Assembly: GCA_018268855.1 (NCBI GenBank)
Contig: JAFDVR010000014.1
Span: 1 to 64,000 of the forward strand
DNA from: Acidobacteriota bacterium
GTDB lineage: Bacteria > Acidobacteriota > Terriglobia > Terriglobales > Acidobacteriaceae
DNA length: 64,000 nt
Direction of reading: 5' to 3'
The notes under the pieces were generated by a model, which worked only from the letters and a program-made list of their open reading frames with translations, had not been told where the DNA came from and ran no database searches. The position numbers were made by a program, and so were the translations under genes. Positions 46,501-53,659 of the stretch are shown here, piece by piece. The stretch's first letter is position 1; each line of letters starts with the position of its first letter.

Positions 46501-46937
46501 CGATGGTGCTGCGGCCAATTGAACTCCACACCGCCGGAGAGCCACGGCCCTGCAAGCCCAACCAGCGCGGGCTTGATGACGTTCTGCCGATAGAAAAAGT
46601 CGTAGCCGTTCGTCTTGTCGTACCCGACGTGAATGCGTCCGCCGATCTGCGGCAACACCATCACGCGTAGATACTCGTTTTCCAGATGGATCGCGTCCCA
46701 GATCTGCATCACGGGCTCGCTCGCCACGCGATCGATCACTGGCAGCGGATACACCTTTCCACTCGACCCCTGATAGACGCGCTTGTCGAGAAACATCGGA
46801 TGCACATCCGCCGCACATGGAGGATATGTCTTCATCTGCACAGGCTCTTGCCATGCTTTTACGCTGCCTGTCTCCGATGCAGGTGCCGATGGAAGCACTA
46901 GCTTCGACGGCTGTGACGCGCTGGTACTGGTTTCCAT
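43554..46937 (-). CDS. DUF5107 domain protein with C-terminal TPR repeats
   Basis: The 1,127-residue protein begins METSTSASQPSKLVLPSA and has no signal peptide. Residues about 35-330 are the DUF5107 beta-rich domain (YPLPVIDRVASEPV, LRVMVLPQIGGRIHVGYDK, GPWLSGGVEFNWPQHHRPNT, WTWGNHEFGYSWDRALTDDD), which has the fold of aldose epimerases and glycosidase beta-sandwiches. Residues about 510-1127 are tetratricopeptide-type helical repeats (YQLGVTLRHQERWEEAYAAF, AAFYLGTMFYDRERYEEAIALW, QRNLGIAYFNVRHDKAAALRAY). Sugar binding or processing in the cytoplasm is likely. ATG 46937 is used because AAGGA lies just upstream. The gene follows the GH59-type gene by 33 bases, so it probably handles the sugar released by that enzyme. 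Confidence 0.87.
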   Translation of the reverse strand: METSTSASQPSKLVLPSAPASETGSVKAWQEPVQMKTYPPCAADVHPMFLDKRVYQGSSGKVYPLPVIDRVASEPVMQIWDAIHLENEYLRVMVLPQIGGRIHVGYDKTNGYDFFYRQNVIKPALVGLAGPWLSGGVEFNWPQHHRPNTFMPVDTFIERDEDGSVTVWCSQQDALSHLKGMHGVCLRPGRAVVELRVRLYNATEQTQTFLWWANVATRVHEKYQSFFPPDVRYVADHARRAITAYPHSDRPYYGVDYAQRAIEGVPEHEQPQHFRPEGSYAADDLGWYANIPVPTSYMITSSAGDFLGGYDHAADAGLVHVANHHISPGKKQWTWGNHEFGYSWDRALTDDDGPYIELMAGVYTDNQPDFSWLAPGEGRSFEQYWYPIRRIGVPQAANVSAAMSLRVEGAKVHVGVCVTADCEDALVVLDAAGREIASWKQAISVGDPLVAEITLPQGVVESDLCLTLYAGEEEILFYAPGEVIAAPSLEVATEPAAPEEIASNDELYLTGLHLQQYRHATRSPEPYWREALRRDAGDARCHVAIGGWHLRRGEFVQAEEHFRAAIQRLTLRNANPYDGEASYQLGVTLRHQERWEEAYAAFYKSTWNAAWRTPAFYALAAMDAREGKWASVLAHTQKCLQAEAQHLQARCLRVVAYRAVGNGSAAQRLLDETLSYDALYGWAQYLASGAVPAVGQDRLDLVFDLIRTGLWGDALRVLQHPYAPTENNGAGPMLLYALARVHRALGDHKRAEETAQQSASARPDYCFPNRLDEMTLLEKTLREHPEDHRAAFYLGTMFYDRERYEEAIALWERTPADDACYSIAQRNLGIAYFNVRHDKAAALRAYENAFAANPRSGRLLYERDQLWKRAGVFAEERLRAFEEHRDLIGQRDDLSVELATLYNQRNQSERALEVLQRTFQPWEGGEGLVLAQFERAQILIAKKLLAHGNAYGAVAALETALTPPHHLGETFHLLANRSELFYRLGQAYSAAGEADRAQHFYTLAASKQGDFQNMAVSEVSNNTYWSALALNALGRSDEANTLFAKIAEHARTMQQKPAKIDYFATSLPTLLLFHEDIQARKNRQAALLLAQANVGLGNIAEAKMQLGELLKEDPNQMDALGLMQALS

Positions 46938-46970
46938 ACTTCCTTTCAACGATGTCTCTGGACGACGCTC

Positions 46971-48932
46971 TTACTTCGTAACGCTGAGATTGTCGAACTG
47001 TGCGTGATTCCATCCGCTGCCCAGTGCGATCTGTCCATGCGTGTGATCGCTGTTGTGCACAGAAGCGATCTGCTTTCCATCCAGCAGCACGGAGATGTTG
47101 TCTCCTGCGAAGCGCATCTCGCCGCGATGCCATGTCTTGCCAGGCGCAGCGATGTTGCCCTCAGCGAGCACGCGCACTGGCTGTTTGAACTGTGTGCTGA
47201 GCAGCTTCCAGGCGCCAGTACTCTCAAGCCGGAAGAGATATCCCGCGGGATAGATCGATACCTTGTCCTGAAAAATGTCGGCAGAATCGATACGTCCGAT
47301 GAGCAACAGACTTCCTGCCTCCGGCAGCATCATGTCCGCGCGCAGCGTGTAGTCCTGCCACGCGGCATCTCCGGCAAGCGTGAACGGCTCCGGCTGGCGC
47401 AGCCACGGAATAGGCTTTTGTGTAATCACCTGCTCCAGGCAACGGCCTGCGCGGCCAGCACAGGCATGCGCTTCAAACGCGCCATTCTGATCGGAGAGAT
47501 ATTTCGCGGCGCGATTGAGCGGCGTGGTGTTGAAGCTGTCGCGATACGGAAAGGGGAACGGTTTATCTGCGGGTGGTTGCGCCGTTCCCTTCGCCTGCCC
47601 AGTCGTTGTCGTCAGCGTATAGATCGAATCCGGCTCAAAGGTGTACTCCACCTTGCCATTGCGCACTGGAAGCGTGGCAACGCGCTCGAACGTGCGCTTG
47701 CCGTTTGTCTGCCACACATAGACCGGCGTTGTCGCCAGCCCTTTGCCGACGTTGAATGCAATCTTCTGGGGCGACTTAGCCGGCGTGGTCTCCAGCACAA
47801 TGCTCCATGCTGCCGCATGCCCCTTCACTTCAGGAGCGCGCAGCGTTACATAGCTGCCGCCATTATTCGGCAAATATGCGGAAGCATTGTCGAGATACTT
47901 CCAGCCCGGCTGCGCGAACTGTGTGGTGTGCGCCGTGACCCAGATAGTGCTCTGCACGTTGTAGTGGCCTGACCATGGTGTATTTGCGTACATCAGGCCG
48001 GAGTGGGGCGCGGCGAGGCTGTCGTAGTACGAAGTGACCGGCGACCAGATCTCCGTCTTGGTCAAGCGGCCTTTCAGATAGTTGTCGTTGTAGCGATGCG
48101 CCATGATGCGGCCGCCCGCAGCCCACTCGCGCTGGATGAAGGGGCCGGCACCGCAGTTGGGCTGGTCTTCCGCCGACCAGAGAACGTGGCCGGAGTCGAT
48201 GGCTTTCTGGGTGGCAAAGCCTTCTTTATTGCACGATGGATAATGCACGCCGATAGCAGCGATGGCCTTCGCAAGCTGCGGGTCTTCACTCATCTTGTCG
48301 CTCGGCTCAAACGGATGCGCGCGCGATACCATGTCGCAGCAGACGATCTTTACGCTGGACAGACCTCGCTCATCGAGCACCTTGCGCAGCAGTTTCACCC
48401 ACGCATAATCGGGCTTCCGCTCGTTCCATGCACCTGTGTACTGAATGTCGAGGCCCTGCTTCTTGGCTCCGTTGAGAAAGTCCGCAACATACTCCGCCAT
48501 ATCGTGCGAGTAGTATGTGCCATTGCCAATCCAACCCGGCGCGCCCCATGCCAGCGTGTCGAGAATGATATGCGGATTTCGTTTGCGGGCCTCGCGCATG
48601 AGCCACCACTCGTAGCCGCGCGTGTAATCGTGATCGGTGCGCGAGCGCATGTGGCTCGGCTCGGAACCGTCGGTGGAGTTTACGTCGGAGCCGATCTCTA
48701 CCTTGAGGTGTTGCAACGCTGCGCCATAGTGCGGCTTGAATAAGTAATCGAGCACCTGTGAGCGCTGCGGCTCGGGATAGTCGTACAGCAGGCGCGAGCT
48801 TGCGCCCGCGCTCACTGCTCCCAGACCGTCAAAGGTGCGTCCTGGCCCGGAGGCGTCGAGCGTGATCGTGGTCTGCGCTAAGGCCAGCGAGGCGAGCGCG
48901 AGAGGAAGGACAAGCAGATGACGCAGACGCAT
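46971..48932 (-). CDS. Secreted GH59-type galactosidase (galactocerebrosidase family)
   Basis: The 653-residue protein begins MRLRHLLVLPLALASLALAQ with a signal peptide cleaved near residue 20. It is strikingly like animal galactocerebrosidase: FDGLGAVSAGASSRLLYDYP, EPQRSQVLDYLFKPHYGA, LKVEIGSDVNSTDGSEPSH. The acid/base is E171 in GAWNERKPDYAW and the nucleophile is E255 in LWSAEDQPN, at positions expected for clan GH-A. After the barrel (about 30-330) comes a beta-sandwich, then a C-terminal lectin-like domain (about 480-653, DSFNTTPLN to GWNHAQFDNLSV). It should cleave terminal beta-galactosides in the periplasm or outside. GGAG precedes ATG 48932. It is the first gene of a two-gene operon with the DUF5107/TPR gene. 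Confidence 0.9.
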   Translation of the reverse strand: MRLRHLLVLPLALASLALAQTTITLDASGPGRTFDGLGAVSAGASSRLLYDYPEPQRSQVLDYLFKPHYGAALQHLKVEIGSDVNSTDGSEPSHMRSRTDHDYTRGYEWWLMREARKRNPHIILDTLAWGAPGWIGNGTYYSHDMAEYVADFLNGAKKQGLDIQYTGAWNERKPDYAWVKLLRKVLDERGLSSVKIVCCDMVSRAHPFEPSDKMSEDPQLAKAIAAIGVHYPSCNKEGFATQKAIDSGHVLWSAEDQPNCGAGPFIQREWAAGGRIMAHRYNDNYLKGRLTKTEIWSPVTSYYDSLAAPHSGLMYANTPWSGHYNVQSTIWVTAHTTQFAQPGWKYLDNASAYLPNNGGSYVTLRAPEVKGHAAAWSIVLETTPAKSPQKIAFNVGKGLATTPVYVWQTNGKRTFERVATLPVRNGKVEYTFEPDSIYTLTTTTGQAKGTAQPPADKPFPFPYRDSFNTTPLNRAAKYLSDQNGAFEAHACAGRAGRCLEQVITQKPIPWLRQPEPFTLAGDAAWQDYTLRADMMLPEAGSLLLIGRIDSADIFQDKVSIYPAGYLFRLESTGAWKLLSTQFKQPVRVLAEGNIAAPGKTWHRGEMRFAGDNISVLLDGKQIASVHNSDHTHGQIALGSGWNHAQFDNLSVTK

Positions 48933-49046
48933 GAGAGACTCCAGCAAAGAGGCTTATCGTGTACGTTCACGATGCCTACCACGCTAGAGACCTTCTTATG
49001 CAAATGTCAATGCTCTGATCAATCAAACGCTGTATAAAACAACAAA

Positions 49047-49067
49047 GGCACCACTGCACGCGGTGCC
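49047..49067 (-). terminator. Intrinsic terminator after rplI
   Basis: Read on the - strand, GGCACC and GGTGCC form a stem around nine bases and are followed by TTTGTTGTTTT. It lies about 25 bases after the rplI stop codon and should end the leftward ispE-to-rplI transcript. Confidence 0.8.
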
Positions 49068-49090
49068 CTTGTTATTGGTTTATGCGGAGA

Positions 49091-49633
49091 CTATTCGAGT
49101 TCGCTGTAGTGGTGCTGGTCCATGTCGTACCCGCCCTGGATACGCTCCTCTTCAACGACCTGCTTCTCATGTGAGGGCACGTAGTTCGGATCGTCACTCT
49201 TCACGACGACCTTGAGGTGCGCGGTCACTTCGCGATGCACCTTCACAGGCACGTGGAACTCGCCAAGCGTCTTCAGCGGATCGTCGAGCGCGATCTTGCG
49301 GCGGTCGATCGTGATGCCCTGCTTCTCCAGCTCGGCAGCGATATCGGCCGAGGTAACCGAACCGAACAGATGATCGGCAGCGCCAACCTTGCGCTCGATT
49401 ACCACTTCCGCTTCGTCCAGCTTCGCAGCAAGTTCCTGCGCGCCGGCCTTGCCCTGCTCCGCCTTGCGCAGAGCAGAGGTCTTCATCTGCTCGATCACAG
49501 CCTTGTTGGCCGCGTTGGCTTCAATCGCGAGCCGCTGCGGCAAGAGGAAATTACGGCCATAACCGTCGGCAACCTTCACCACATCGCCGGCGTGGCCAAG
49601 CTTATTTACGTCTTCTTTCAGAATGACTTCCAT
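49091..49633 (-). CDS. rplI: 50S ribosomal protein bL9
   Basis: The 180-residue product begins MEVILKEDVNKLGHAGDVVK and continues VADGYGRNFLLPQRLAIEA, the RNA-binding N-terminal domain of bL9. A long connecting helix (NKAVIEQMKTSALRKAEQGK region) and the C-terminal domain (KVGAADHLFGSVTSADIAAEL, FHVPVKVHREVTAHLKV) follow. It binds 23S rRNA domain V near the L1 stalk. It is about 30 residues longer than the Escherichia coli protein, with an acidic, Tyr/His-containing tail (QGGYDMDQHHYSELE). It is the last gene of the rpsF-rpsR-rplI set and is followed by a terminator. Confidence 0.98.
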   Translation of the reverse strand: MEVILKEDVNKLGHAGDVVKVADGYGRNFLLPQRLAIEANAANKAVIEQMKTSALRKAEQGKAGAQELAAKLDEAEVVIERKVGAADHLFGSVTSADIAAELEKQGITIDRRKIALDDPLKTLGEFHVPVKVHREVTAHLKVVVKSDDPNYVPSHEKQVVEEERIQGGYDMDQHHYSELE

Positions 49634-49683
49634 TGCAATTCTCCGAATCTTCTAGTGGGCGGGCATAACGCGCGCCGGGTCGC

Positions 49684-50037
49684 TTAGTACTTTGCGGCAA
49701 ACGGCAGCAGGGCGATGTTGCGTGCCTGCTTGATGGCCTGCGAAAGCTGGCGCTGGTGCGTGGTGCAAACGCCCGTCAGACGGCGAGGAACGATCTTGCC
49801 GCGTTCGGCCACAAACTGCTGCAGCAGGCGATGATCGCGGTAGCTGATCTGATCGATCTTCTCCGTGCAGAACTTGCAAACCTTCTTGCGGCGGAAGAAC
49901 TTGCGTCCGCCTGCTCCGCCACCGGGGCCACCCGTACGCGGAGGACGAGGGCCGGAGGGGCGCTCGCCACCACCGGTGGCAGGACGCTCGGAAGAAGCTG
50001 CGGGTGTTGCTGTTGCGGTGCTGACTTCATCAGCCAT
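49684..50037 (-). CDS. rpsR: 30S ribosomal protein bS18, zinc-binding type with long N-terminal extension
   Basis: The 117-residue product has a conserved bS18 core (KFFRRKKVCKFCTEKIDQIS, YRDHRLLQQFVAERGKIVP, RRLTGVCTTHQRQLSQAIK, ARNIALLPF). C-x2-C in KVCKFC and C-x2-H in GVCTTH form the zinc site of the metal-binding S18 form. The first 43 residues are a low-complexity Ala/Pro/Gly stretch not found in typical bS18 (usually about 75-90 residues). It assembles with bS6 on the platform of the 30S subunit. It lies between rpsF and rplI without the ssb gene often found there. Confidence 0.97.
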   Translation of the reverse strand: MADEVSTATATPAASSERPATGGGERPSGPRPPRTGGPGGGAGGRKFFRRKKVCKFCTEKIDQISYRDHRLLQQFVAERGKIVPRRLTGVCTTHQRQLSQAIKQARNIALLPFAAKY

Positions 50038-50164
50038 GAGGGTGAATCCTTTCTTCTGTTGTGGCCCTGTCGCGCCTCAGGACTGCGATGAGTCCCACGG
50101 CCTGAGCGGAAGCGCGTCCAGTGCAGTGCATTGCGTGTTGCTGCAAATCTCTTGAGATAAAAAC

Positions 50165-50584
50165 TTAGGCGACCGAGGTAGCGGCGGCTTCGGTCTCGGC
50201 TGCATCGGCCTGCTCAGGAGCAGCGGCGGCCTGCATGTCCGACACCTTTTTGTGCGCGTCGCGATGTGCCTTCACCTTGGCCAGGCGCTTGTTCTCCTCG
50301 TCCGTGCGGACGGTGATGAACTTGATCACCTGCTCCGTCACGCGGAGGCGGCGCTCCAGCTCGGCAACAACCTTGCCATCAGCAGAGATGGTCATCAGAA
50401 TGTACTGGCCATCGTTGAACTTGCGAACGGTGTAAGCCAAACGGCGGCGGCCCATCTTCTCAGCAGACGCCACTTCGCCACCACCCGAAGTCACAACGGT
50501 GTTGAAGCCTTCGATCAGCTTGTCCAGGTCCTCTTCCGTCGTGTCAGGACGGACAATGTACATCACTTCATACGTGCGATTCAT
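50165..50584 (-). CDS. rpsF: 30S ribosomal protein bS6
   Basis: The 139-residue product begins MNRTYEVMYIVRPDTTEEDL and includes KMGRRRLAYTVRKFNDGQYI and RLRVTEQVIKFITVR, all bS6 landmarks. The C-terminal 35 residues are an Ala/Glu-rich tail. bS6 pairs with bS18 in the 30S platform. The 177-base space before its start carries one of the long inverted repeats described separately (50653-50777), so its expression could be influenced by that structure. Confidence 0.98.
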   Translation of the reverse strand: MNRTYEVMYIVRPDTTEEDLDKLIEGFNTVVTSGGGEVASAEKMGRRRLAYTVRKFNDGQYILMTISADGKVVAELERRLRVTEQVIKFITVRTDEENKRLAKVKAHRDAHKKVSDMQAAAAPEQADAAETEAAATSVA

Positions 50585-50652
50585 AGTTACTTCTTTCTGC
50601 GGAGTTCTGCTCCGCGCCCTGAGTGCTCAAGGCTTGGAAGATATTTAGAGAC

Positions 50653-50777
50653 AGTTGTTAGTTCTTAGTTGTTAGTTTTTAGGACCGACATTTCGAACTA
50701 GCAACTTTTACTTCTGCGCCGAGAGTTTCGATCTCAGCAAGATTTCACTAACAACTAACAACTAATCACTAACAACT
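50653..50777. repeat. Long inverted repeat of TTAGTTN-type words (pth-rpsF gap)
   Basis: The 24-base arm 50653-50676 (AGTTGTTAGTTCTTAGTTGT plus TAGT) is the reverse complement of 50754-50777 except for two adjacent bases. The loop is 77 bases. The right arm contains the pth TAG (complement of 50762-50764) and its last codons. Confidence 0.85.
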
Positions 50778-51358
50778 TGTTGCTTCTGGTTAAACCTCGA
50801 CATTGCCTTCGCAATGCCGTCCTGCAAAATCATCTCCACCGCTTCAAGCGCGCGATCAAGCACCGGATCGAGCAGCGCAAGATCTGCCTTGCGCATCGGG
50901 TCCAGCAGGTAATCCTTGCCGCCTGCCTTGGTTCCCTCGGGTACGTTCGGCCGGCCAACGCCAATCCGAATCCGCATCCACTCTTCCGTGCCCAGGAAAG
51001 CGGTAATGCTCTTCACGCCGTTGTGGCCGTTCGAGCTTCCATCCGCCTTCACACGCAACTCGCCCAGAGGAAAGGCCAGTTCGTCATACAGCACGATCAG
51101 GTCTTTCTTCGGATCGATCTCCAACTCATGCACCAGCGCGGCAACCGACTGCCCGCTCAGGTTCATGTACGTCTCCGGCTTGGCCAGCAGGCACTCATGT
51201 CCTGCAAGATTCGCCTTGCCCGTAAGTGCCTTGCCACGCCGGTTGCTCACCGAAGCATTGCGCTCCTCTGCAATGCGATCGATCGCAAGAAACCCGGCAT
51301 TGTGCGGCGTGAACGTGTACTCGGGACCGGGATTTCCAAGACCGACTACTAACTTCAC
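50762..51358 (-). CDS. pth: Peptidyl-tRNA hydrolase
   Basis: The 198-residue product begins MKLVVGLGNPGPEYTFTPHN, giving N10 and the catalytic H19-N pair (PHNAGFLAID), then LLAKPETYMNLSGQSV, LIVLYDELAFPLGELRVK with the catalytic aspartate, and SNGHNGVKSITAFLGT. It recycles peptidyl-tRNA that drops off the ribosome. The start codon is GTG (51356-51358). The coding end lies inside the right arm of an inverted repeat, so the last residues (QQVVSD) are set by that element. Confidence 0.98.
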   Translation of the reverse strand: MKLVVGLGNPGPEYTFTPHNAGFLAIDRIAEERNASVSNRRGKALTGKANLAGHECLLAKPETYMNLSGQSVAALVHELEIDPKKDLIVLYDELAFPLGELRVKADGSSNGHNGVKSITAFLGTEEWMRIRIGVGRPNVPEGTKAGGKDYLLDPMRKADLALLDPVLDRALEAVEMILQDGIAKAMSRFNQKQQVVSD

Positions 51359-51364
51359 GCGGAT

Positions 51365-51514
51365 TAGCTCCTAGCTTTTAGCTTCTAGCTTCTAGCTCTT
51401 AGCTAGTTGCGTACTTATTCACCCCTGGCTTTCGACCTTTAGCTCTCAATTCCTCTGCAACCATTCAGTAATTGCAAACAAGCTAGACGCTAAGAGCTAA
51501 AGGCTAAAAGCTTA
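51365..51514. repeat. Long imperfect inverted repeat of TAGCT-type words (rplY-pth gap)
   Basis: Left arm 51365-51406 is built from CTAGCTTTTAGCTTCTAGCT-like words and the right arm 51480-51514 (AAGCTAGACGCTAAGAGCTA and on) is roughly complementary. It has the same layout as the TTAGTTN elements but a different word. The right arm reaches the rplY stop codon (51512-51514). Confidence 0.7.
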
Positions 51515-52186
51515 CTTCTTCGCTTCCGCGGCGGCAGGCGCAGCTTCCTTGCCCTTTGCCTTGGTCACTTCCGGTTCGGCGGCAGCAGGAGCAGCTTCAG
51601 CAGCAGCCTCTTCCTTCACAATCGTCACGTGCGCAACGGTCGCATCCTCATCATCGAGGAACTTGATCTTGCCACCGTGCGGCAGGTCCGATACGCGAAT
51701 CACGCCATGCAGCGCAAGATTCGTCACATCCACATCGATGTGCGAAGGAATGTCTGCCGGGAGGCACTCGATGTGCACTTCGCGAAGTACCTGGTCCAGA
51801 ATGCCGCCCTGGTTCTTCACGCCGGTAGCCGTACCAACCAGCATGACGGGTACGGAGACGCGCATGGCCTTGTCCATCGCAATGCGCTTCAGGTCCACGT
51901 GCAGCAGCTTGCCCTTGATCGGCTCATACTGCCAGTCAACGATCATGCCCTTGGTCGCCGCTGCGCCTTCAATGTTCAGATCGAAGATGCTGTTGTGGCC
52001 GGCTTCAGAGTGCAGAATCTGCGTAACCACCTTCGGGTCCACGGTGACGGCGACTGAATCCTGTCCCGCGCCATACACCACGCCGGGGATGAGACCTGCC
52101 ACGCGCACGCGGCGTGCTGCATTCTTGTTGAACTTGCCCGTGCGGGGCGTCGCTGTGATCGCAGTTACATTTGCTGTGTTTGCCAT
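51512..52186 (-). CDS. rplY: 50S ribosomal protein bL25 (CTC/TL5 type, long form)
   Basis: The 224-residue product begins MANTANVTAITATPRTGKFN. It has the bL25 5S-rRNA-binding domain (KNAARRVRVAGLIPGVVYGA) and the C-terminal beta domain of the long TL5/Ctc form (VPVMLVGTATGVKNQGGILD, VHIECLPADIPSHIDVDVT). The tail is rich in Ala, Glu and Lys. The gene lies between prs and pth, the usual prs-rplY-pth order. Inverted repeats flank it on both sides. Confidence 0.97.
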   Translation of the reverse strand: MANTANVTAITATPRTGKFNKNAARRVRVAGLIPGVVYGAGQDSVAVTVDPKVVTQILHSEAGHNSIFDLNIEGAAATKGMIVDWQYEPIKGKLLHVDLKRIAMDKAMRVSVPVMLVGTATGVKNQGGILDQVLREVHIECLPADIPSHIDVDVTNLALHGVIRVSDLPHGGKIKFLDDEDATVAHVTIVKEEAAAEAAPAAAEPEVTKAKGKEAAPAAAEAKK

Positions 52187-52209
52187 TGTTATCCCTTCGG
52201 GCGCGAGAC

Positions 52210-52363
52210 AGTTGTTAGTTCTTAGTTTTTAGTTGTTAGTTTTTCTAACAACCCACTTTGCTCTAACTCTGCCTTACTCCCTTCGCGGTTCTTCACCGCT
52301 GTTATGGTTTCCGTTTACCTCAGAAGCAGTCGACTAACAACTAACAACTAAGAACTAACAACT
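52210..52363. repeat. Long inverted repeat of TTAGTTN-type words (prs-rplY gap)
   Basis: The 31-base arm 52210-52240 matches the reverse complement of 52333-52363 with one mismatch. The loop is 92 bases. The right arm ends two bases from the prs stop codon (52366-52368). This is the best-paired member of the group. Confidence 0.88.
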
Positions 52364-52365
52364 TG

Positions 52366-53442
52366 CTAAGAAAACAGCGTACTCACGCTGGTCTCCATAT
52401 GAATACTTTCAATCGCGCGCCCCAGCAGGCCAGCGATGGAAAGCACTCGAACTTTGCCCGTTGCGATGGCATCTTCGCGCAACGGAATGGTGTTGGTTAC
52501 AACAAGCTCTTTCAAACGCGAATCCTTGATGCGCTGCGCCGCCGGTCCGGAGAGCACGGCATGTGACGCGCACGCATACACTTCCGTCGCGCCGTTCGCG
52601 AACAGAGCATCCACGGTTTTGGTGAGCGTGCCTGCCGTGTCCACAATATCGTCCAGGATGATGCAGGTGCGGCCCTGCACATCGCCGATCACGTGCATCA
52701 CTTCGGTCACATTGATGTCGGTGCGGCGCTTGTCCACAATCGCCAGGGGAGCTTCCATCTTCTGCGCGAAAAAGCGCGCACGCTCCACGCCACCCGCATC
52801 CGGAGAAACCACCGTAAGGTTCTGCAACTTCAAATCGCGGAAGTGCGACACCAGCACCGGCGATGCAAACAGATGGTCTACTGGGATATTGAAGAAGCCC
52901 TGAATCTGCGCTGCATGCAGGTCTACCAGCAGGGCGCGGTTCGCGCCCGCAGTCTGCAACAGATCGGCAATCAGCTTCGATGAGATCGCAACACGCGGAC
53001 GGTCTTTGCGGTCCTGCCGCGCATATCCGTAGTACGGAATCACAACCGTGATGCGACCGGCAGAAGCGCGCTTCAGTGCATCGATCATGATCAGCAATTC
53101 AACCAGGTGCTGGTCCACTGGATAGCATGTCGGCTGCAGCAGAAACACATCGGCGCCGCGCACATTCTCCAAAAGCTGAAAGTGAATTTCGCCATCGGAG
53201 AACTTGAGCAGCTTGGTCTCGCCCATCGGCACGCCAAGAAAGCGGCAGACCTCTTCGCACAACGGACGATTCGCAGTCCCGCAGAAGATCTTGAAACGCT
53301 TGTCTTCCGCCAGGCGGCCGCTGCGTTTGCGTTCTGCGGCGCTCTTTACCTGCACGGGCGCAACGGACGCCTCGACGGCTACTGCCACCGGTGCTTCCAT
53401 CGTCTCCGTTGCTGTTGCTGCCTGCGTCATCTCGCTCTTCAT
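52366..53442 (-). CDS. prs: Ribose-phosphate pyrophosphokinase
   Basis: The 358-residue product makes PRPP from ribose 5-phosphate and ATP. The conserved part starts at about residue 48 (KRFKIFCGTANRPLCEEVCR) and includes GEIHFQLLENVRGADVFLLQ, IPYYGYARQDRKDRPRVAIS, VDLHAAQIQGFF (Mg-ATP site), VSPDAGGVERARFFA and the PRPP loop DDIVDTAGTLTK. The first 45 residues are an Ala/Val/Glu-rich extension that enzymes of about 315 residues lack; MTQAATA at residue 5 is another possible start. The gene follows the tRNA-Gln gene and precedes rplY. Confidence 0.97.
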   Translation of the reverse strand: MKSEMTQAATATETMEAPVAVAVEASVAPVQVKSAAERKRSGRLAEDKRFKIFCGTANRPLCEEVCRFLGVPMGETKLLKFSDGEIHFQLLENVRGADVFLLQPTCYPVDQHLVELLIMIDALKRASAGRITVVIPYYGYARQDRKDRPRVAISSKLIADLLQTAGANRALLVDLHAAQIQGFFNIPVDHLFASPVLVSHFRDLKLQNLTVVSPDAGGVERARFFAQKMEAPLAIVDKRRTDINVTEVMHVIGDVQGRTCIILDDIVDTAGTLTKTVDALFANGATEVYACASHAVLSGPAAQRIKDSRLKELVVTNTIPLREDAIATGKVRVLSIAGLLGRAIESIHMETSVSTLFS

Positions 53443-53507
53443 GCCGATCCATCCTCCCAGCCGGTTAGCTTTGGTTGAACGTCACTGCTTCACGTACACA
53501 AAATTTC

Positions 53508-53581
53508 TGGTTGGGCGACCAGGATTCGAACCTGGACTGAGTGCGTCAAAGGCACTTGACCTACCGTTAGTCGATCGCCCA
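53508..53581 (-). tRNA. tRNA-Gln (anticodon TTG)
   Basis: On the - strand the acceptor stem TGGGCGA pairs with TCGCCCA. The anticodon arm is AGTGC-CTTTGAC-GCACT with TTG at the centre, and the T arm has CCAGG-TTCGAAT-CCTGG. The discriminator A and an encoded CCA (53508-53510) complete it. It lies between ispE and prs in the same direction. Confidence 0.95.
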
Positions 53582-53586
53582 ACAAA

Positions 53587-53659
53587 AGTTCTTAGTTGTT
53601 TGTTTTTAGTTATTAGTAAGCCTTACGATCGGCCATCTAACAACTAAAAACTAAGAACT
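53587..53659. repeat. Inverted repeat of TTAGTTN-type words (ispE-tRNA gap)
   Basis: Left arm 53587-53616 and right arm 53637-53659 pair over 23 bases with one mismatch, if a seven-base insertion in the left arm is bulged out. The right arm overlaps the ispE stop codon (53658-53660). The loop is 20 bases. Confidence 0.8.

Noticed and set aside
50653..53659. CRISPR or tRNA-like reading of the TTAGTTN arrays
   Set aside because: Repeat words are about seven bases without spacers, arranged as inverted pairs; only 53508-53581 folds as a tRNA.
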